Assembly: GCA_964484135.1 (NCBI GenBank)
Contig: CAZAEL010000005.1
Span: forward strand, 15,295-79,294
Source of the DNA: CAZAEL01 sp964484135
Lineage (GTDB): Bacteria; Elusimicrobiota; Elusimicrobia; FEN-1173
Direction: 5' to 3'
DNA length: 64,000 nucleotides
In this document: positions 25,286 to 34,362 of the stretch, in pieces
How positions within the stretch are numbered: the stretch's first letter is position 1
Layout of the letters: every line of letters starts with the position of its first letter
Position numbers and translations under genes: made by a program
The notes under the pieces: generated by a model
The model's input: only the letters and a program-made list of their open reading frames with translations
Database searches by the model: none
Told to the model about the DNA's origin: nothing

Positions 25286-26432
25286 AACCCCCGGACGGGT
25301 GAACGTCCTGCACGTCATCGAGACGCTGGACGTCGGCGGGGCGGAAGGCGTGGCGGTGGACTTCGCCAACCACTTTTCGGACCGATTCCATTCCGCCATT
25401 TGTTGCCTGAAACGCTCCGGGCCCATGGCTTCCCGTCTGCGGCCGGGGGTGGAGGTGATCGAGCTGGGCAAGGGGGAGGGCAACGACTGGGGCATTCCGG
25501 GGCGGCTGGCCCGGGTTTTGCGGGAGCGCCGGATCCACGTTCTCCAGTCGCACAATTGGGCCGTTTTTTGCGAGAGCGCGGCGGCGGGAATGCTGGCCCG
25601 GACCCCGGTGCGGGTCCACCTGCAGCACGGCGAGAGCGCCCCGCCCCCCGCCGGTCTGCTGGGGCGGCTGAAGCGGGGCCTGCGTCTCCGCGCGGAAGAG
25701 GTCCTGTCCCGCGCCGGGCTCCACGCCCTGGTGGCGGTTTCCGAAGAGGTGAAATCGAGCCTGCTGAGGGAACGCCGCATCCCCGCGGGCCGGGTCCGGG
25801 TCATCCGGAACGGGATCAGCCTGGCGCCCGTGCGGGCGGATCAACGGACGCAAAAACGGCGGGAGTGGGGCCTGTCGCCCGACGCTTTCGTGGTCATGGC
25901 CGTGGGCCGTCTGGCCGCGGTCAAGAACCACGCCCTGCTGGTGCGGGCTTTCGCCCGGGCCCTCCCGGCTGCGGGCCGCCCGGCGGCGCTCGTCATCGCG
26001 GGAGACGGCGCGGAGAGGCCGTCCCTGGAGCGGTTGATCGAGGAGCGCGGATTGAAGGACAGCGTCCGCTTGCTCGGGGTCCGGCAGGACGTCCGGGACC
26101 TTTTGCCAGCGGCGGACGTTTTCGCCGTGTCCTCCCTGTCCGAGGGAGTCTCCGTGGCCCTGCTGGAGGCCATGGCCGCGGGCCTGCCGGCGGTGGCCAC
26201 CCGGGTGGGAGGCAACGCGGAGGTGGTGGCGGACGGCGAGACCGGCCTCCTGGTGGAGACGGGTCAGGAGGAGCCCCTGGCCCGGGCCCTGCTCGCGTTG
26301 CTGGGCGACGAGACGGTCCGGCGCCGCATGGGGGAGGCGGGCCGCCGCCGCGTGGAACGGTTCTTTGACCTGAAGAAGACCGTCGGCGCCTTCGAGGCGT
26401 TGTACCTGGAGGCCCTGGGCCGTGCGGCGTGA
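25272..26432 (+). CDS. Family 4 glycosyltransferase
   Basis: 386 aa, GT-B fold. N-terminal VLHVIETLDVGGAEGVAVDFAN, the hinge VRVIRNGISL, and a donor domain with VVMAVGRLAAVKNHALLV, VIAGDGAERPSLE and SLSEGVSVALLEAMAAGLPV (EX7E-type catalytic region). It overlaps the deacetylase gene upstream by 14 bases and the next glycosyltransferase by 11. Likely adds one EPS sugar. Confidence 0.9.
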   Translation: MATAETPGRVNVLHVIETLDVGGAEGVAVDFANHFSDRFHSAICCLKRSGPMASRLRPGVEVIELGKGEGNDWGIPGRLARVLRERRIHVLQSHNWAVFCESAAAGMLARTPVRVHLQHGESAPPPAGLLGRLKRGLRLRAEEVLSRAGLHALVAVSEEVKSSLLRERRIPAGRVRVIRNGISLAPVRADQRTQKRREWGLSPDAFVVMAVGRLAAVKNHALLVRAFARALPAAGRPAALVIAGDGAERPSLERLIEERGLKDSVRLLGVRQDVRDLLPAADVFAVSSLSEGVSVALLEAMAAGLPAVATRVGGNAEVVADGETGLLVETGQEEPLARALLALLGDETVRRRMGEAGRRRVERFFDLKKTVGAFEALYLEALGRAA

Positions 26433-27489
26433 TCTGGGCGTCGCGGTGGTGGGGGAATTCCCTCCGCCGCCCGGCGGCATGGCCCGTCAGGCCGAGCTGC
26501 TCTGCCGCCACCTCGCGGAAGAGGGGGTTCGCGTCTTCCGCGTGCGGACCAACCCGCCGTTTTCCGGGGCTTGGCGCCGGCTGGAACGGGTGCGGGGCCT
26601 GCGGGGCCTGATCCGCTTCTGCCGGTTCCTGTCCGCCCTGGCGGCGACCGTGGGCCGCGTGGACGTCCTGCACGTCATCAGCAACTCGTACCTCTCCTTT
26701 TTCCTGTTCACGGCGCCGGCGGTGCTTTGCGGCCGTCTCTTCGGGAAAAGGACGGTGGTCAACTACCACGGCGGCTCCGCGGACGCTTTTTTCCGGGCCA
26801 TGCCCCCGGCCAAGATGTTCCTGCGCCTGGCGGGGCGCGCGGTGGTCCCTTCCGGATACCTGAGGGAGGTGTTCGAACGGCACGGCCTGGAGGCGCTGGT
26901 GGTGCCCAATGTGGCCGACCTGGGCCGTTTCACGTACCGCCGCCGGGAAAGGCTCAGGCCCCTGATCCTGGTGGCCCGGCACCTGGAGCCTCTTTACAAC
27001 GTGGCCTGCGCCCTGCGCGTCTTCGCTCTGGTCAGGCGGGACCATCCCGGGGCCCGGCTCACCGTGGCCGGCGACGGCAGCCAGCGCCGGCGGCTGGAGG
27101 AGATGTCCGCGGCCCTGGGCCTGGACGGCGCGGTGCGCTTTACCGGCAACGTCCCCAACGAGGAGATGCCGCGGCTCTACGGAGAGGCGGACATCCTGCT
27201 CAACACCTCCGACGTGGACAACATGCCCGTGGCCATCCAGGAGGCCTTCGCGGCCGGACTGCCGGTGGTGTCCACCCGGGCGGGCGGCATCCCCCATCTG
27301 GTGGAGGACGGACGCACGGGCCTCCTGGCGGACCTGGGCGACGCGGAAGGATTGGCCCGGGCCGTCCTCCGCCTCTTGAGGAACCCGGCGGAGGCGTCGG
27401 CCCTGGCGGAGCGGGCGCGCGCCGCGGCCGAGTCCTGGTCTTGGCCCGCCCTTCGGGACAAGTGGCTGGCTCTGTACGAGGCGGCCTGA
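26422..27489 (+). CDS. Family 4 glycosyltransferase
   Basis: 355 aa from GTG 26422. N-terminal VAVVGEFPPPPGGMARQAELL is the glycine-rich acceptor motif; NYHGGSADAFF, VPNVADLGRF and the donor region LTVAGDGSQRRRLEEM, NTSDVDNMPVAIQEAFAAGL complete a GT-B fold. The D-N-M-P-V-A motif replaces the usual E-G-x-P. It is the last of the contiguous glycosyltransferases and precedes asnB by 25 bases. Confidence 0.88.
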   Translation: MRRDLGVAVVGEFPPPPGGMARQAELLCRHLAEEGVRVFRVRTNPPFSGAWRRLERVRGLRGLIRFCRFLSALAATVGRVDVLHVISNSYLSFFLFTAPAVLCGRLFGKRTVVNYHGGSADAFFRAMPPAKMFLRLAGRAVVPSGYLREVFERHGLEALVVPNVADLGRFTYRRRERLRPLILVARHLEPLYNVACALRVFALVRRDHPGARLTVAGDGSQRRRLEEMSAALGLDGAVRFTGNVPNEEMPRLYGEADILLNTSDVDNMPVAIQEAFAAGLPVVSTRAGGIPHLVEDGRTGLLADLGDAEGLARAVLRLLRNPAEASALAERARAAAESWSWPALRDKWLALYEAA

Positions 27490-27514
27490 CGCCGCGGACG
27501 GGAGGGGAAAAGCC

Positions 27515-29446
27515 GTGTGCGGCATCGCGGGCGTCCTGAACGAAGACGGGGCGCGGGCCGACCCGGCCCTGCTCCGCCGCATGATCGGGCGGATCGCCCA
27601 CCGCGGCCCGGACGACAACGGGGTGTTCACGGACGGCCCCGCGGGCCTGGCCCACGCCAGGCTCAGCATCATCGATCTGGCGGGCGGCCACCAGCCCATG
27701 CCGAACCGCGACAAGAGCCTGTGGGTCACGTTCAACGGCGAGATCTTTAACTACCTGGAGCTCAGGGAGGAACTGTCGCGGGAAGGGTATCCCTTCGCCA
27801 CGCACTCGGACACCGAAGTGATCCTGGCCCTGTACGAACGGGAGGGGGAGGACTGCGTGCGCCGGTTCAACGGCCAGTGGGCCTTCGCCCTCTGGGACGC
27901 GCGCAAGAAATCCCTGTTCCTCTCGCGGGACCGCATGGGGGTTCGGCCCCTGTTCTACGCGCGGCAGGGCGGGGCGTTCGCGTTCGGCTCCGAGGTCAAG
28001 GCCCTTTTCGAGCACCCGGCCGTGAAGCGGGAGGCGGACCCGGCGGCCCTGGACCAGATCTTCACCTTCTGGTGCGCCCTCCCGCCGCGGACGTTTTTCA
28101 AGGGCGTGTCGGAGCTTCCCCCGGGGCACTCCCTGCGCCTGGACCGCGCGGGGCTGTCGGTCCGGGCCCATTGGGCGCTTTCCTACGGGCGGAACGGCGC
28201 GGCGACCCCGTCCTCGGAGGAGGAGGCCGCCGCGCGCCTGCGGGAGCTCCTCATCGACGCCACGCGGCTCCGCCTGAGGTCGGACGTCCCGGTCGGGGCC
28301 TATCTCAGCGGCGGGCTGGATTCCACCGTGACCGCGGCCCTGATACGGAACTTCACGAGCGCGCCGCTGAAGACGTTTTCCGTGGCGTTCGAGGACGCGG
28401 AGTTCGACGAGAGCCGGTACCAGCGCGAGGCCGCGGCCCATCTGGGGACCGAGCACCAGGAGGTGCGGTGTTCGGACGCGGACATCGGCCGGGTGTTCCC
28501 GGAGGTGGTCTGGCACGCGGAGACGGCCCTGGTCCGCACGGCGCCGGCCCCGCTGTTCCTGCTGTCTCGCCTGGTGCGGCGGAGCGGGCACAAAGTCGTC
28601 ATGACGGGAGAGGGCGCGGACGAGACCCTCGGCGGGTACGACATTTTCAAAGAGGCCAAGATCCGCCGTTTCTGGGCGGCGCGGCCGGACTCCGCCTTCC
28701 GGCCCCTGCTGCTCCGCCGGCTTTATCCCTATCTGCCCAGCCTGCGCGGGCAGTCCGACGTTTACCGTCGGGCCTTTTTTCGCGTGGGCGAAGAGGGAGA
28801 GCGGGAGCCGTTCTTCTCCCATCGGCCCCGCTGGGAGCTGACGGCCAAGCTCAAGGCGTTCTTTTCCGAGGAGGTCCGGTCCGCGCTGGCCGGGCGGGAC
28901 GCCCTGGCGGAGGCGGCGTCCCTCCTGCCGCCGGCGTTCGGCGGCTGGGACGGCTTCTCGCGCGCCCAGTTCCTGGAAAGCGCGTTCCTCCTGCCGGGCT
29001 ACATCCTGTCCTCCCAGGGGGACCGGGTGGCCATGGCGCACGCGGTGGAGGGGCGGTATCCCTTCCTGGACCCGCGCGTGGTGGAGTTCGCGGCCGGCCT
29101 GCCGCCCCGGTGGAAGATGAAGGCGCTGAACGAGAAATACATCCTCAAGAAGGCGGCGGGAGACCTGATCCCGGAATCCGTGCGCCGCCGCCCCAAGCAG
29201 CCGTACCGGGCGCCGGACGGAAAATGCTTCTTCGGGCCCTCGGCCCCGGCCTACGCCGCCGAACTTCTGTCCCCGGCGCGGATCGCGCGGGACGGGCTTT
29301 TCGCGCCGGAGGCGGTGGAGAACCTGGCGCGGAAATTCCGCGAGGGCCGCGCCGTCGGGGCCAAGGACAACATGGCGCTTGTGGGGATCCTGTCCGCCCA
29401 GCTGGCGGTGGACCAATTTGTCAACAACTTCCGACCAAGGACGTGA
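27515..29446 (+). CDS. asnB: Glutamine-hydrolysing asparagine synthase-type amidotransferase
   Basis: 643 aa from GTG 27515, with GGGAGGGG upstream. Cys2 is the class II glutaminase nucleophile (MCGIAGVL), followed by RIAHRGPDDNG and LSIIDLAGGHQPM. The synthetase half has the PP-loop YLSGGLDST and later GEGADETLGGYD. The enzyme makes ammonia from glutamine and transfers it to an acyl-adenylate. Homologues recur in exosortase-associated EPS loci (known as exosortase A system-associated amidotransferases), where they are thought to amidate a sugar acid or acyl group. An ACP gene follows after 2 bases. True asparagine synthesis is the alternative. Confidence 0.88.
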   Translation: MCGIAGVLNEDGARADPALLRRMIGRIAHRGPDDNGVFTDGPAGLAHARLSIIDLAGGHQPMPNRDKSLWVTFNGEIFNYLELREELSREGYPFATHSDTEVILALYEREGEDCVRRFNGQWAFALWDARKKSLFLSRDRMGVRPLFYARQGGAFAFGSEVKALFEHPAVKREADPAALDQIFTFWCALPPRTFFKGVSELPPGHSLRLDRAGLSVRAHWALSYGRNGAATPSSEEEAAARLRELLIDATRLRLRSDVPVGAYLSGGLDSTVTAALIRNFTSAPLKTFSVAFEDAEFDESRYQREAAAHLGTEHQEVRCSDADIGRVFPEVVWHAETALVRTAPAPLFLLSRLVRRSGHKVVMTGEGADETLGGYDIFKEAKIRRFWAARPDSAFRPLLLRRLYPYLPSLRGQSDVYRRAFFRVGEEGEREPFFSHRPRWELTAKLKAFFSEEVRSALAGRDALAEAASLLPPAFGGWDGFSRAQFLESAFLLPGYILSSQGDRVAMAHAVEGRYPFLDPRVVEFAAGLPPRWKMKALNEKYILKKAAGDLIPESVRRRPKQPYRAPDGKCFFGPSAPAYAAELLSPARIARDGLFAPEAVENLARKFREGRAVGAKDNMALVGILSAQLAVDQFVNNFRPRT

Positions 29447-29448
29447 AC

Positions 29449-29703
29449 ATGGACACCGTGCAAAAAGACGTTCGTCAGTACGTCATAGACAACTTCCTCT
29501 TCGGCCGCGGGGGGGACAGCCTGAAGGACGACGACTCCTTCCTTGAGAAGGGGATCGTGGATTCCACGGGCATGATGGAGATGGTGGCCTTCCTGGAAAA
29601 GACCTACGGCATCAAGGTCCTGGACAAAGACCTGGTCCCGGACAACCTGGACTCCATCGGCCGCATCGTGAAGTTCGTCGGCCGCAAACGGGCGGGAAAA
29701 TAG
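29449..29703 (+). CDS. Acyl carrier protein
   Basis: 84 aa, strongly acidic helical protein. Ser39 in GIVDSTGMMEM is the expected phosphopantetheine attachment site, followed by VAFLEKTYGIKVLDKDLVPDN as in other carrier proteins; DST replaces the common DSL. It lies 2 bases after asnB and 11 before an AMP-forming ligase, so it probably carries an acyl or aminoacyl group activated by that ligase for use in EPS modification rather than in fatty acid synthesis. Confidence 0.85.
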   Translation: MDTVQKDVRQYVIDNFLFGRGGDSLKDDDSFLEKGIVDSTGMMEMVAFLEKTYGIKVLDKDLVPDNLDSIGRIVKFVGRKRAGK

Positions 29704-29714
29704 GGAGGACGGGG

Positions 29715-31265
29715 ATGCGGGTCGAAGGGTTCCTGGAAGAAAGCGCGAAGCGGCTTCCGGACAAGACCGCCCTGGTGTGCGGCGGCCGCCGCCTGACGTA
29801 CCGCGAGCTGGACGGGGCCGCCGGCCGTCTGGCCCGGACGCTCCTGGCGGATGGATTCCGCCGGGGCGACCGCGCCGCGGTGTATATGGACAACTCGCCG
29901 GAATCCGTCATCGCCACCTTCGCGATCCTCAAGGCCGGAGGGGTCTTCCTGCAGATCAACCCCACGGCCAAGCCGGACAAGGTGGCCGAGCTCATGAACG
30001 ATTGCCGGGCCGCGGCCCTGGTCACGCACCGGTCCAAGCTGGATCCTTTGTCAGCGGTGTGGGAGCGTCTGTCCCACCTGCGGCGGACGTACGTCACGGG
30101 GCTGGAGCCGGGCCCGCGCCCCGCAGAGGCGGGCGGCCCCGTCCGCCGTTCTTGGGAGGAGGCCCTGGCCGATGCGCCGGAAGGCGCGCTTCCGGCCTTC
30201 CGAGGGATCGACCGGGACCTGGCCGCGTTGATTTACACCTCCGGGTCCACGGGCAGGGCCAAGGGCGTGATGCTCACGCATCTGAACATCGTGTCCGCGA
30301 CCGTGTCCATCTGCACGTACCTGGAGAACACGGAGGACGACGTGCTCCTGGGCGTGCTGCCGCTGTCCTTCGGGTACGGCCTCACGCAGGTCTTCACCGG
30401 GTTCCGCGTGGGCGCGACCCTGGTCCTGGAAAGGTCCTTCGCCTATCCCCACGTGGTGATGCAGTCCCTGGTCCGGGAACGGGCCACGGGATTCGCCCTG
30501 GTCCCCACGGTGAGCGCCATGCTCCTGCAGATGAACCTGGAGGAATACGATTTGAGCTCCCTGCGGTACATCACCAACGCGGCCGCGGCGTTTCCCCTGG
30601 AGCACATCCGCCAGCTGCGCCGCCGGCTGCCGCGGGTGAAGCTCTTTCCCATGCACGGCCTGACCGAGTGCCTGCGGGTGACGTACCTGCCGCCGGACCA
30701 GGTGGACGTCCGTCCGTCGTCCGTGGGGCGGGGGATGCCCAACGAGGAGGTGTACATCCTGGACGAACAAGGCCGGCGGGCCGCGCCCGGCGTGGTGGGG
30801 GAGCTGGTGGTGCGGGGCTCGCACGTCATGAGCGGGTATTGGGAGGACCCGGAGGCCACGGACCGGGTCCTGCGGCCGGGGCCCCTGCCGGGCGAGAAGG
30901 TGCTTTACACCGGCGACCTCTTCAAGACGGACGAAGAGGGATACCTGTATTTCGTCAGCCGCAAGGACGACATCATCAAGACCCGCGGCGAGAAGGTCAG
31001 CCCCAAGGAAGTGGAAGACGTCCTGTATGCGGTGGACGGCGTGGCCGAAGCCGCGGTGGTGGGCGCGCCGGACCCGGTGCTGGGCCAGCACGTCCTGGCG
31101 GTGGTGTCCCTCCGCGACGGGGCGTCCGTGACCGAGCAGGACATCCTGTTCCATTGCAAGCAAAAATTGGAGGACTTCATGATCCCCAAACGCGTCGTGA
31201 TCCGGCGGGAGCCCTTGCCGAAAACGTCGTCGGGCAAAATCCTCAAGCGGGAGCTGGCGTCGTGA
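29715..31265 (+). CDS. AMP-forming acyl-CoA/acyl-ACP ligase, exosortase-locus type
   Basis: 516 aa with a GGGAGG site. ANL-superfamily motifs: YTSGSTGRAKGVMLTH (P-loop), HGLTECLRVTYLPP (adenylate-binding), YTGDLFKTDEEGY and KTSSGKILKREL (catalytic Lys near the end). It resembles the AMP-forming ligase repeatedly found in exosortase A-associated EPS clusters. It activates a carboxylate as acyl-AMP and loads the neighbouring ACP or CoA. The substrate is unknown. Confidence 0.88.
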   Translation: MRVEGFLEESAKRLPDKTALVCGGRRLTYRELDGAAGRLARTLLADGFRRGDRAAVYMDNSPESVIATFAILKAGGVFLQINPTAKPDKVAELMNDCRAAALVTHRSKLDPLSAVWERLSHLRRTYVTGLEPGPRPAEAGGPVRRSWEEALADAPEGALPAFRGIDRDLAALIYTSGSTGRAKGVMLTHLNIVSATVSICTYLENTEDDVLLGVLPLSFGYGLTQVFTGFRVGATLVLERSFAYPHVVMQSLVRERATGFALVPTVSAMLLQMNLEEYDLSSLRYITNAAAAFPLEHIRQLRRRLPRVKLFPMHGLTECLRVTYLPPDQVDVRPSSVGRGMPNEEVYILDEQGRRAAPGVVGELVVRGSHVMSGYWEDPEATDRVLRPGPLPGEKVLYTGDLFKTDEEGYLYFVSRKDDIIKTRGEKVSPKEVEDVLYAVDGVAEAAVVGAPDPVLGQHVLAVVSLRDGASVTEQDILFHCKQKLEDFMIPKRVVIRREPLPKTSSGKILKRELAS

Positions 31266-32260
31266 CGGTCCGGCCGGCGTTTTCCCGGGCCGCGCTGGAC
31301 ATCGATCCCGCGCGCGAGGCGGACCGCATCGCGGAGGCCCTGCGCGAGCAGGTGTTCCGCCGGCTCAAGCGGCGCGGCGCGGTGGTGGGGCTTTCCGGCG
31401 GCATCGACAGCAGCGTCTCCGCGGCGCTCTGCGTCCGGGCCCTGGGCAAGGACCGGGTGTTCGGCCTGTTCATGCCAGAGAACGATTCCTCGGACGACAG
31501 CCTCCGGCTGGGGCGGGCCCTGGCCGAACGGCTGGGCATCGCCTCCCGGCTGGAGAACATCGGGCCGATCCTGGAGGCGGCGGGTTGCTACGGGAGGCGC
31601 GACGAGGCCATCCGGAGCGTGGTCCCGGAGTACGGACCCGGCTGGAAAAGCAAGATCGTGCTCCCCGGGCTGGGGGAGGAGAGCCAGTATGCGGTCTTCT
31701 CCCTGGTGGTCCGCGCGCCGGACGGCAAGGAAACGCGGACCCGCCTCACGGCCGAGGCTTACCTGGGCATCGTGGCGGCCACGAACTTCAAACAACGGAC
31801 GCGGAAAATGATGGAATATTACCACGCGGACCGGCTCAACTACGCGGTGGCGGGGACGCCCAACCGGCTGGAGTACGACCAGGGCTTTTTCGTCAAGAAC
31901 GGGGACGGCGCGGCGGATTTCAAGCCCATCGCCCACCTGTACAAGACCCAGGTGTACCGGCTGGCGGAATACCTGGGCGTGCCCGAAGAGATCCGGCGCC
32001 GGCCCCCGACCACGGACACGTACTCTTTGGAGCAGTCCCAGGACGAGTTCTATTTTTCGCTCCCGCTGGACAAGTTCGACCTGTGCCTGTACGGCAAGAA
32101 CCACGGCGTCCCGCCGGAAGCGGTGGCGGCGGCGGCCGGCCTGCCCGCGGCGCAGGTGGAGCGCGCATACCGGCAAATCGATTCCAAGCGGGCGGCCACG
32201 CGGTACATGCACGCGCCGCCGCTCCTGGTGGACAAGGTCCGGGAACTGCCGGAGGCATGA
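31262..32260 (+). CDS. nadE: NAD synthase-type ATP pyrophosphatase (ammonia-dependent)
   Basis: 332 aa from GTG 31262 (4-base overlap). N-type PP-loop VVGLSGGIDSSVSAALC, the central GIVAATNFKQRTRKMMEYYHAD, VAGTPNRLEYDQGFFVKNGDGAADF and HLYKTQVYRLAEYLGVP match NadE. There is no glutaminase domain, so it would use free ammonia or a partner such as the AsnB-type protein upstream. Its position within an acyl-ligase/ACP module suggests either housekeeping NAD synthesis carried in the run or recruitment to amide formation on an acyl group (inference). Confidence 0.82.
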   Translation: MTVRPAFSRAALDIDPAREADRIAEALREQVFRRLKRRGAVVGLSGGIDSSVSAALCVRALGKDRVFGLFMPENDSSDDSLRLGRALAERLGIASRLENIGPILEAAGCYGRRDEAIRSVVPEYGPGWKSKIVLPGLGEESQYAVFSLVVRAPDGKETRTRLTAEAYLGIVAATNFKQRTRKMMEYYHADRLNYAVAGTPNRLEYDQGFFVKNGDGAADFKPIAHLYKTQVYRLAEYLGVPEEIRRRPPTTDTYSLEQSQDEFYFSLPLDKFDLCLYGKNHGVPPEAVAAAAGLPAAQVERAYRQIDSKRAATRYMHAPPLLVDKVRELPEA

Positions 32261-32303
32261 TATCTGCGGTTGTGACGTCGCGTCAAAAGAGGAGGGTTCG
32301 TCG

Positions 32304-32996
32304 ATGATTCGCAAGGTGTTGGCGGTGTTTTGCATCCTGAGCGTCGTTCAGGGAGGTGAGGCCGTGGCCGTCGCGCAGAAAACGCAGAAGGCGGAACAGA
32401 CCAAGCGGGTGGTGCTGGTGGGCGCTTCCATCGGCAAGGCCTGGCATTTTGAGGACGTGGGCCGGCGGGCTTCCCTGCCGGGCTACCGCTTCGATTACGC
32501 GGGGGCGTACCGGTTCGACAAGGGCGATTTGGTGCAAGGCCTCGTGCAGGACGCGGACAAGCCCGACGTGGTCATGATCAAGGAATGCTCCACCTATTTC
32601 CCCGGCGATCCCGACGATTACCGCAAGAAGGTGACGGCCTGGGTGGAGCAGCTGCGGGCCGCGGGCATCCAGCCCATGCTCGTGACCACCGCGCCCGTGG
32701 GCGAGCCGTCCGGCCTGGTCGCGAAGGCGAAGCTCAAGGTCAAGAAGCTCCTGGGCAAGCCCACCTGGCTGGACAGCATCACGTCTTTCAACGATTGGAT
32801 CAAGGAGTACGGCCGGGCCGAGGGCATCCCCGTGTTCGACCTGGAGGCCCTCCTGCGCCGGAGCGCGGAGGAGCGCTGGTTGAAGCCCGAGTTCGACTCG
32901 GGGGACACGGTCCACCTCACGGAGGCGGCCTACCGGGAGATGGACCGGGGTTTCGCGCGGTTCCTGAACGAATGGGCGGCGTCTCCCAAATCGTGA
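32304..32996 (+). CDS. Secreted SGNH-type hydrolase
   Basis: 230 aa with ribosome site AGGAGGG. A hydrophobic N-terminus (VLAVFCILSVVQGGEAVAVAQ) suggests export. Block I reads VVLVGASIGKAW, with the nucleophile Ser in G-A-S instead of G-D-S; block V is DSGDTVHLTEAAY (Asp and His of the triad). Such proteins de-O-acylate or transfer acyl groups on polysaccharides. It follows the acyl-activation genes and precedes a hexapeptide acyltransferase. Confidence 0.75.
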   Translation: MIRKVLAVFCILSVVQGGEAVAVAQKTQKAEQTKRVVLVGASIGKAWHFEDVGRRASLPGYRFDYAGAYRFDKGDLVQGLVQDADKPDVVMIKECSTYFPGDPDDYRKKVTAWVEQLRAAGIQPMLVTTAPVGEPSGLVAKAKLKVKKLLGKPTWLDSITSFNDWIKEYGRAEGIPVFDLEALLRRSAEERWLKPEFDSGDTVHLTEAAYREMDRGFARFLNEWAASPKS

Positions 32997-33640
32997 GCCA
33001 GGAAGCCGCCTCCCCGGCGGCCGCGAGGCCGCGGACGTTCGCGCTGGTGCGGCGCGACCTCGAGCGCTATTTCGCGCTCGACGGCCGCGGCCCCGGCGCC
33101 TCCTTCTTCGAGAAGCTGCGCCTTCTCCTGGAGACGCCGGGCCTGCAGGCCATGCTCGTGTACCGTTTCGGCTCCTGGGTGGACCGGGCGATCCGGTTCC
33201 GCCCGTTCCGGCTTCCCCTGTCCCTGGTCCATCGGGTGCTGGACAAGCTCATGATCATCTGCTGGGGCATCCACATCGAAAAGGGCGCCCGCATCGGCGG
33301 CGGTTTTTACATCGGGCATTTCGGCGGCGTCATCATCGGCCCGGCCGTCATCGGGGAGGATTGCAACATCGGACAGCAGGTGGTCATCGGCACCCGGGCC
33401 GACGGCGTCTCCGGCACGCCGAGCATCGGCAACCGCGTCTGGATCGGGGCCGGGTCCGTCATCTTCGGGCGCATCCGGATCGGCGACGGGGCGACCATCG
33501 GGCCTCTGACGGTCGTTTCGCGGAGCCTGCCCGAGAAGGTCCTGGTGATCGGCAACCCCCTGCGCCTGGTGCGGGAGAACTACGACAACAGCGCGGAGAT
33601 CTACGGCGTCGGGGCGCGGCGCGGCGCGGAGGATTTGTGA
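32993..33640 (+). CDS. Serine-acetyltransferase-like hexapeptide acyltransferase
   Basis: 215 aa from GTG 32993. An N-terminal helical region (MLVYRFGSWVDRAIRF) is followed by left-handed beta-helix repeats (IEKGARIGGGFYIGHFGG, PAVIGEDCNIGQQVVIG, IGNRVWIGAGSVIFG), with the catalytic-type His in IGHFGG. It belongs to the CysE/WcaB type of EPS clusters and likely O-acetylates a sugar. Confidence 0.87.
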   Translation: MSQEAASPAAARPRTFALVRRDLERYFALDGRGPGASFFEKLRLLLETPGLQAMLVYRFGSWVDRAIRFRPFRLPLSLVHRVLDKLMIICWGIHIEKGARIGGGFYIGHFGGVIIGPAVIGEDCNIGQQVVIGTRADGVSGTPSIGNRVWIGAGSVIFGRIRIGDGATIGPLTVVSRSLPEKVLVIGNPLRLVRENYDNSAEIYGVGARRGAEDL

Positions 33641-33798
33641 AGGCGTTCAAGGATTGGTTCCGGATCGGGTTCTTCCTGGCGACGTCCCTGTTTTGGGCCA
33701 TGTTCTACGAGCGGCAATCGTCCTCCCTGCTCTTGATCGCGGTGTTCGCCACCCTGCTGGCGCTCTGGATGATCGCGCAGAAGGTCAGGGAGCCCTGA
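33637..33798 (+). CDS. 53-aa single-span membrane protein, unknown
   Basis: GTG 33637 overlaps the previous stop and its own stop overlaps the next start by one base, so it is almost certainly translated. It contains a hydrophobic helix (SSLLLIAVFATLLALWMIA) after an amphipathic N-terminus (DWFRIGFFLATSLFWAMF), ending KVREP. I do not recognise a family. It could be an accessory membrane subunit of a neighbouring enzyme. Confidence 0.65.
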   Translation: MKAFKDWFRIGFFLATSLFWAMFYERQSSSLLLIAVFATLLALWMIAQKVREP

Positions 33799-34361
33799 TG
33801 CCGTCCCCCATCGCCCATTCCGTCGCCGGTTACGGCTATTACCGGTGGCGGGCCGGACGGGAGCCGGCCTTCCCCGCCGGCCTCTGGCAGGCGGCGGTCT
33901 TCGTGCTGTTCGCCAACGCCCCGGACCTGCACTATCTCCCCGGAATTCTGGCCGGCGAGCCCGGCCGGTTCCGCTTCGGGTACCTGCACTCCTTCGGCTT
34001 CCTGGCGGGCGCGTCCGCTTTGCTGTACGCGGTCCTGGAATTCACGCGCAACGCGCGGCCCGGGTTCTGGACGGCGCATTTCGCGGTCCTGTACGGCCTG
34101 CACGTGGTGATGGACTTTTTCACCCGGAACCTGACGCCGAACTCGGGCGTGGCGCTGTTCTGGCCCGCGTCCCTGGAGCTTTTCACCGCCCCGTTGCACC
34201 TCTTCGTGGATCTCAAGAAGAAAGGATGGGACCAAATCCTGGGCGCGCACAATTTTCTGGCCTTGGGGCGGGAGGCCCTGTTCGCGGGCGCGGTCCTGGC
34301 CGCGGTCCTGTGGACGGAACGCCGCCGCCGGGCCATTGTGACGCCGCCGGGAAAAAGGTAA
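33798..34361 (+). CDS. Membrane-bound metal-dependent hydrolase-like protein (YdjM/DUF457 type)
   Basis: 187 aa. It begins MPSPIAHSVAGYGYY, with the early His, and has ANAPDLHYLPG and FGYLHSFGFLAG, plus GLHVVMDFFT: the H/D-H/H...H-x3-D pattern of the LexA-regulated YdjM-like integral membrane family. Four to five transmembrane helices. The role in EPS assembly is unknown. It overlaps the small gene before it by one base. Confidence 0.7.
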   Translation: MPSPIAHSVAGYGYYRWRAGREPAFPAGLWQAAVFVLFANAPDLHYLPGILAGEPGRFRFGYLHSFGFLAGASALLYAVLEFTRNARPGFWTAHFAVLYGLHVVMDFFTRNLTPNSGVALFWPASLELFTAPLHLFVDLKKKGWDQILGAHNFLALGREALFAGAVLAAVLWTERRRRAIVTPPGKR

Positions 34362-34362
34362 T

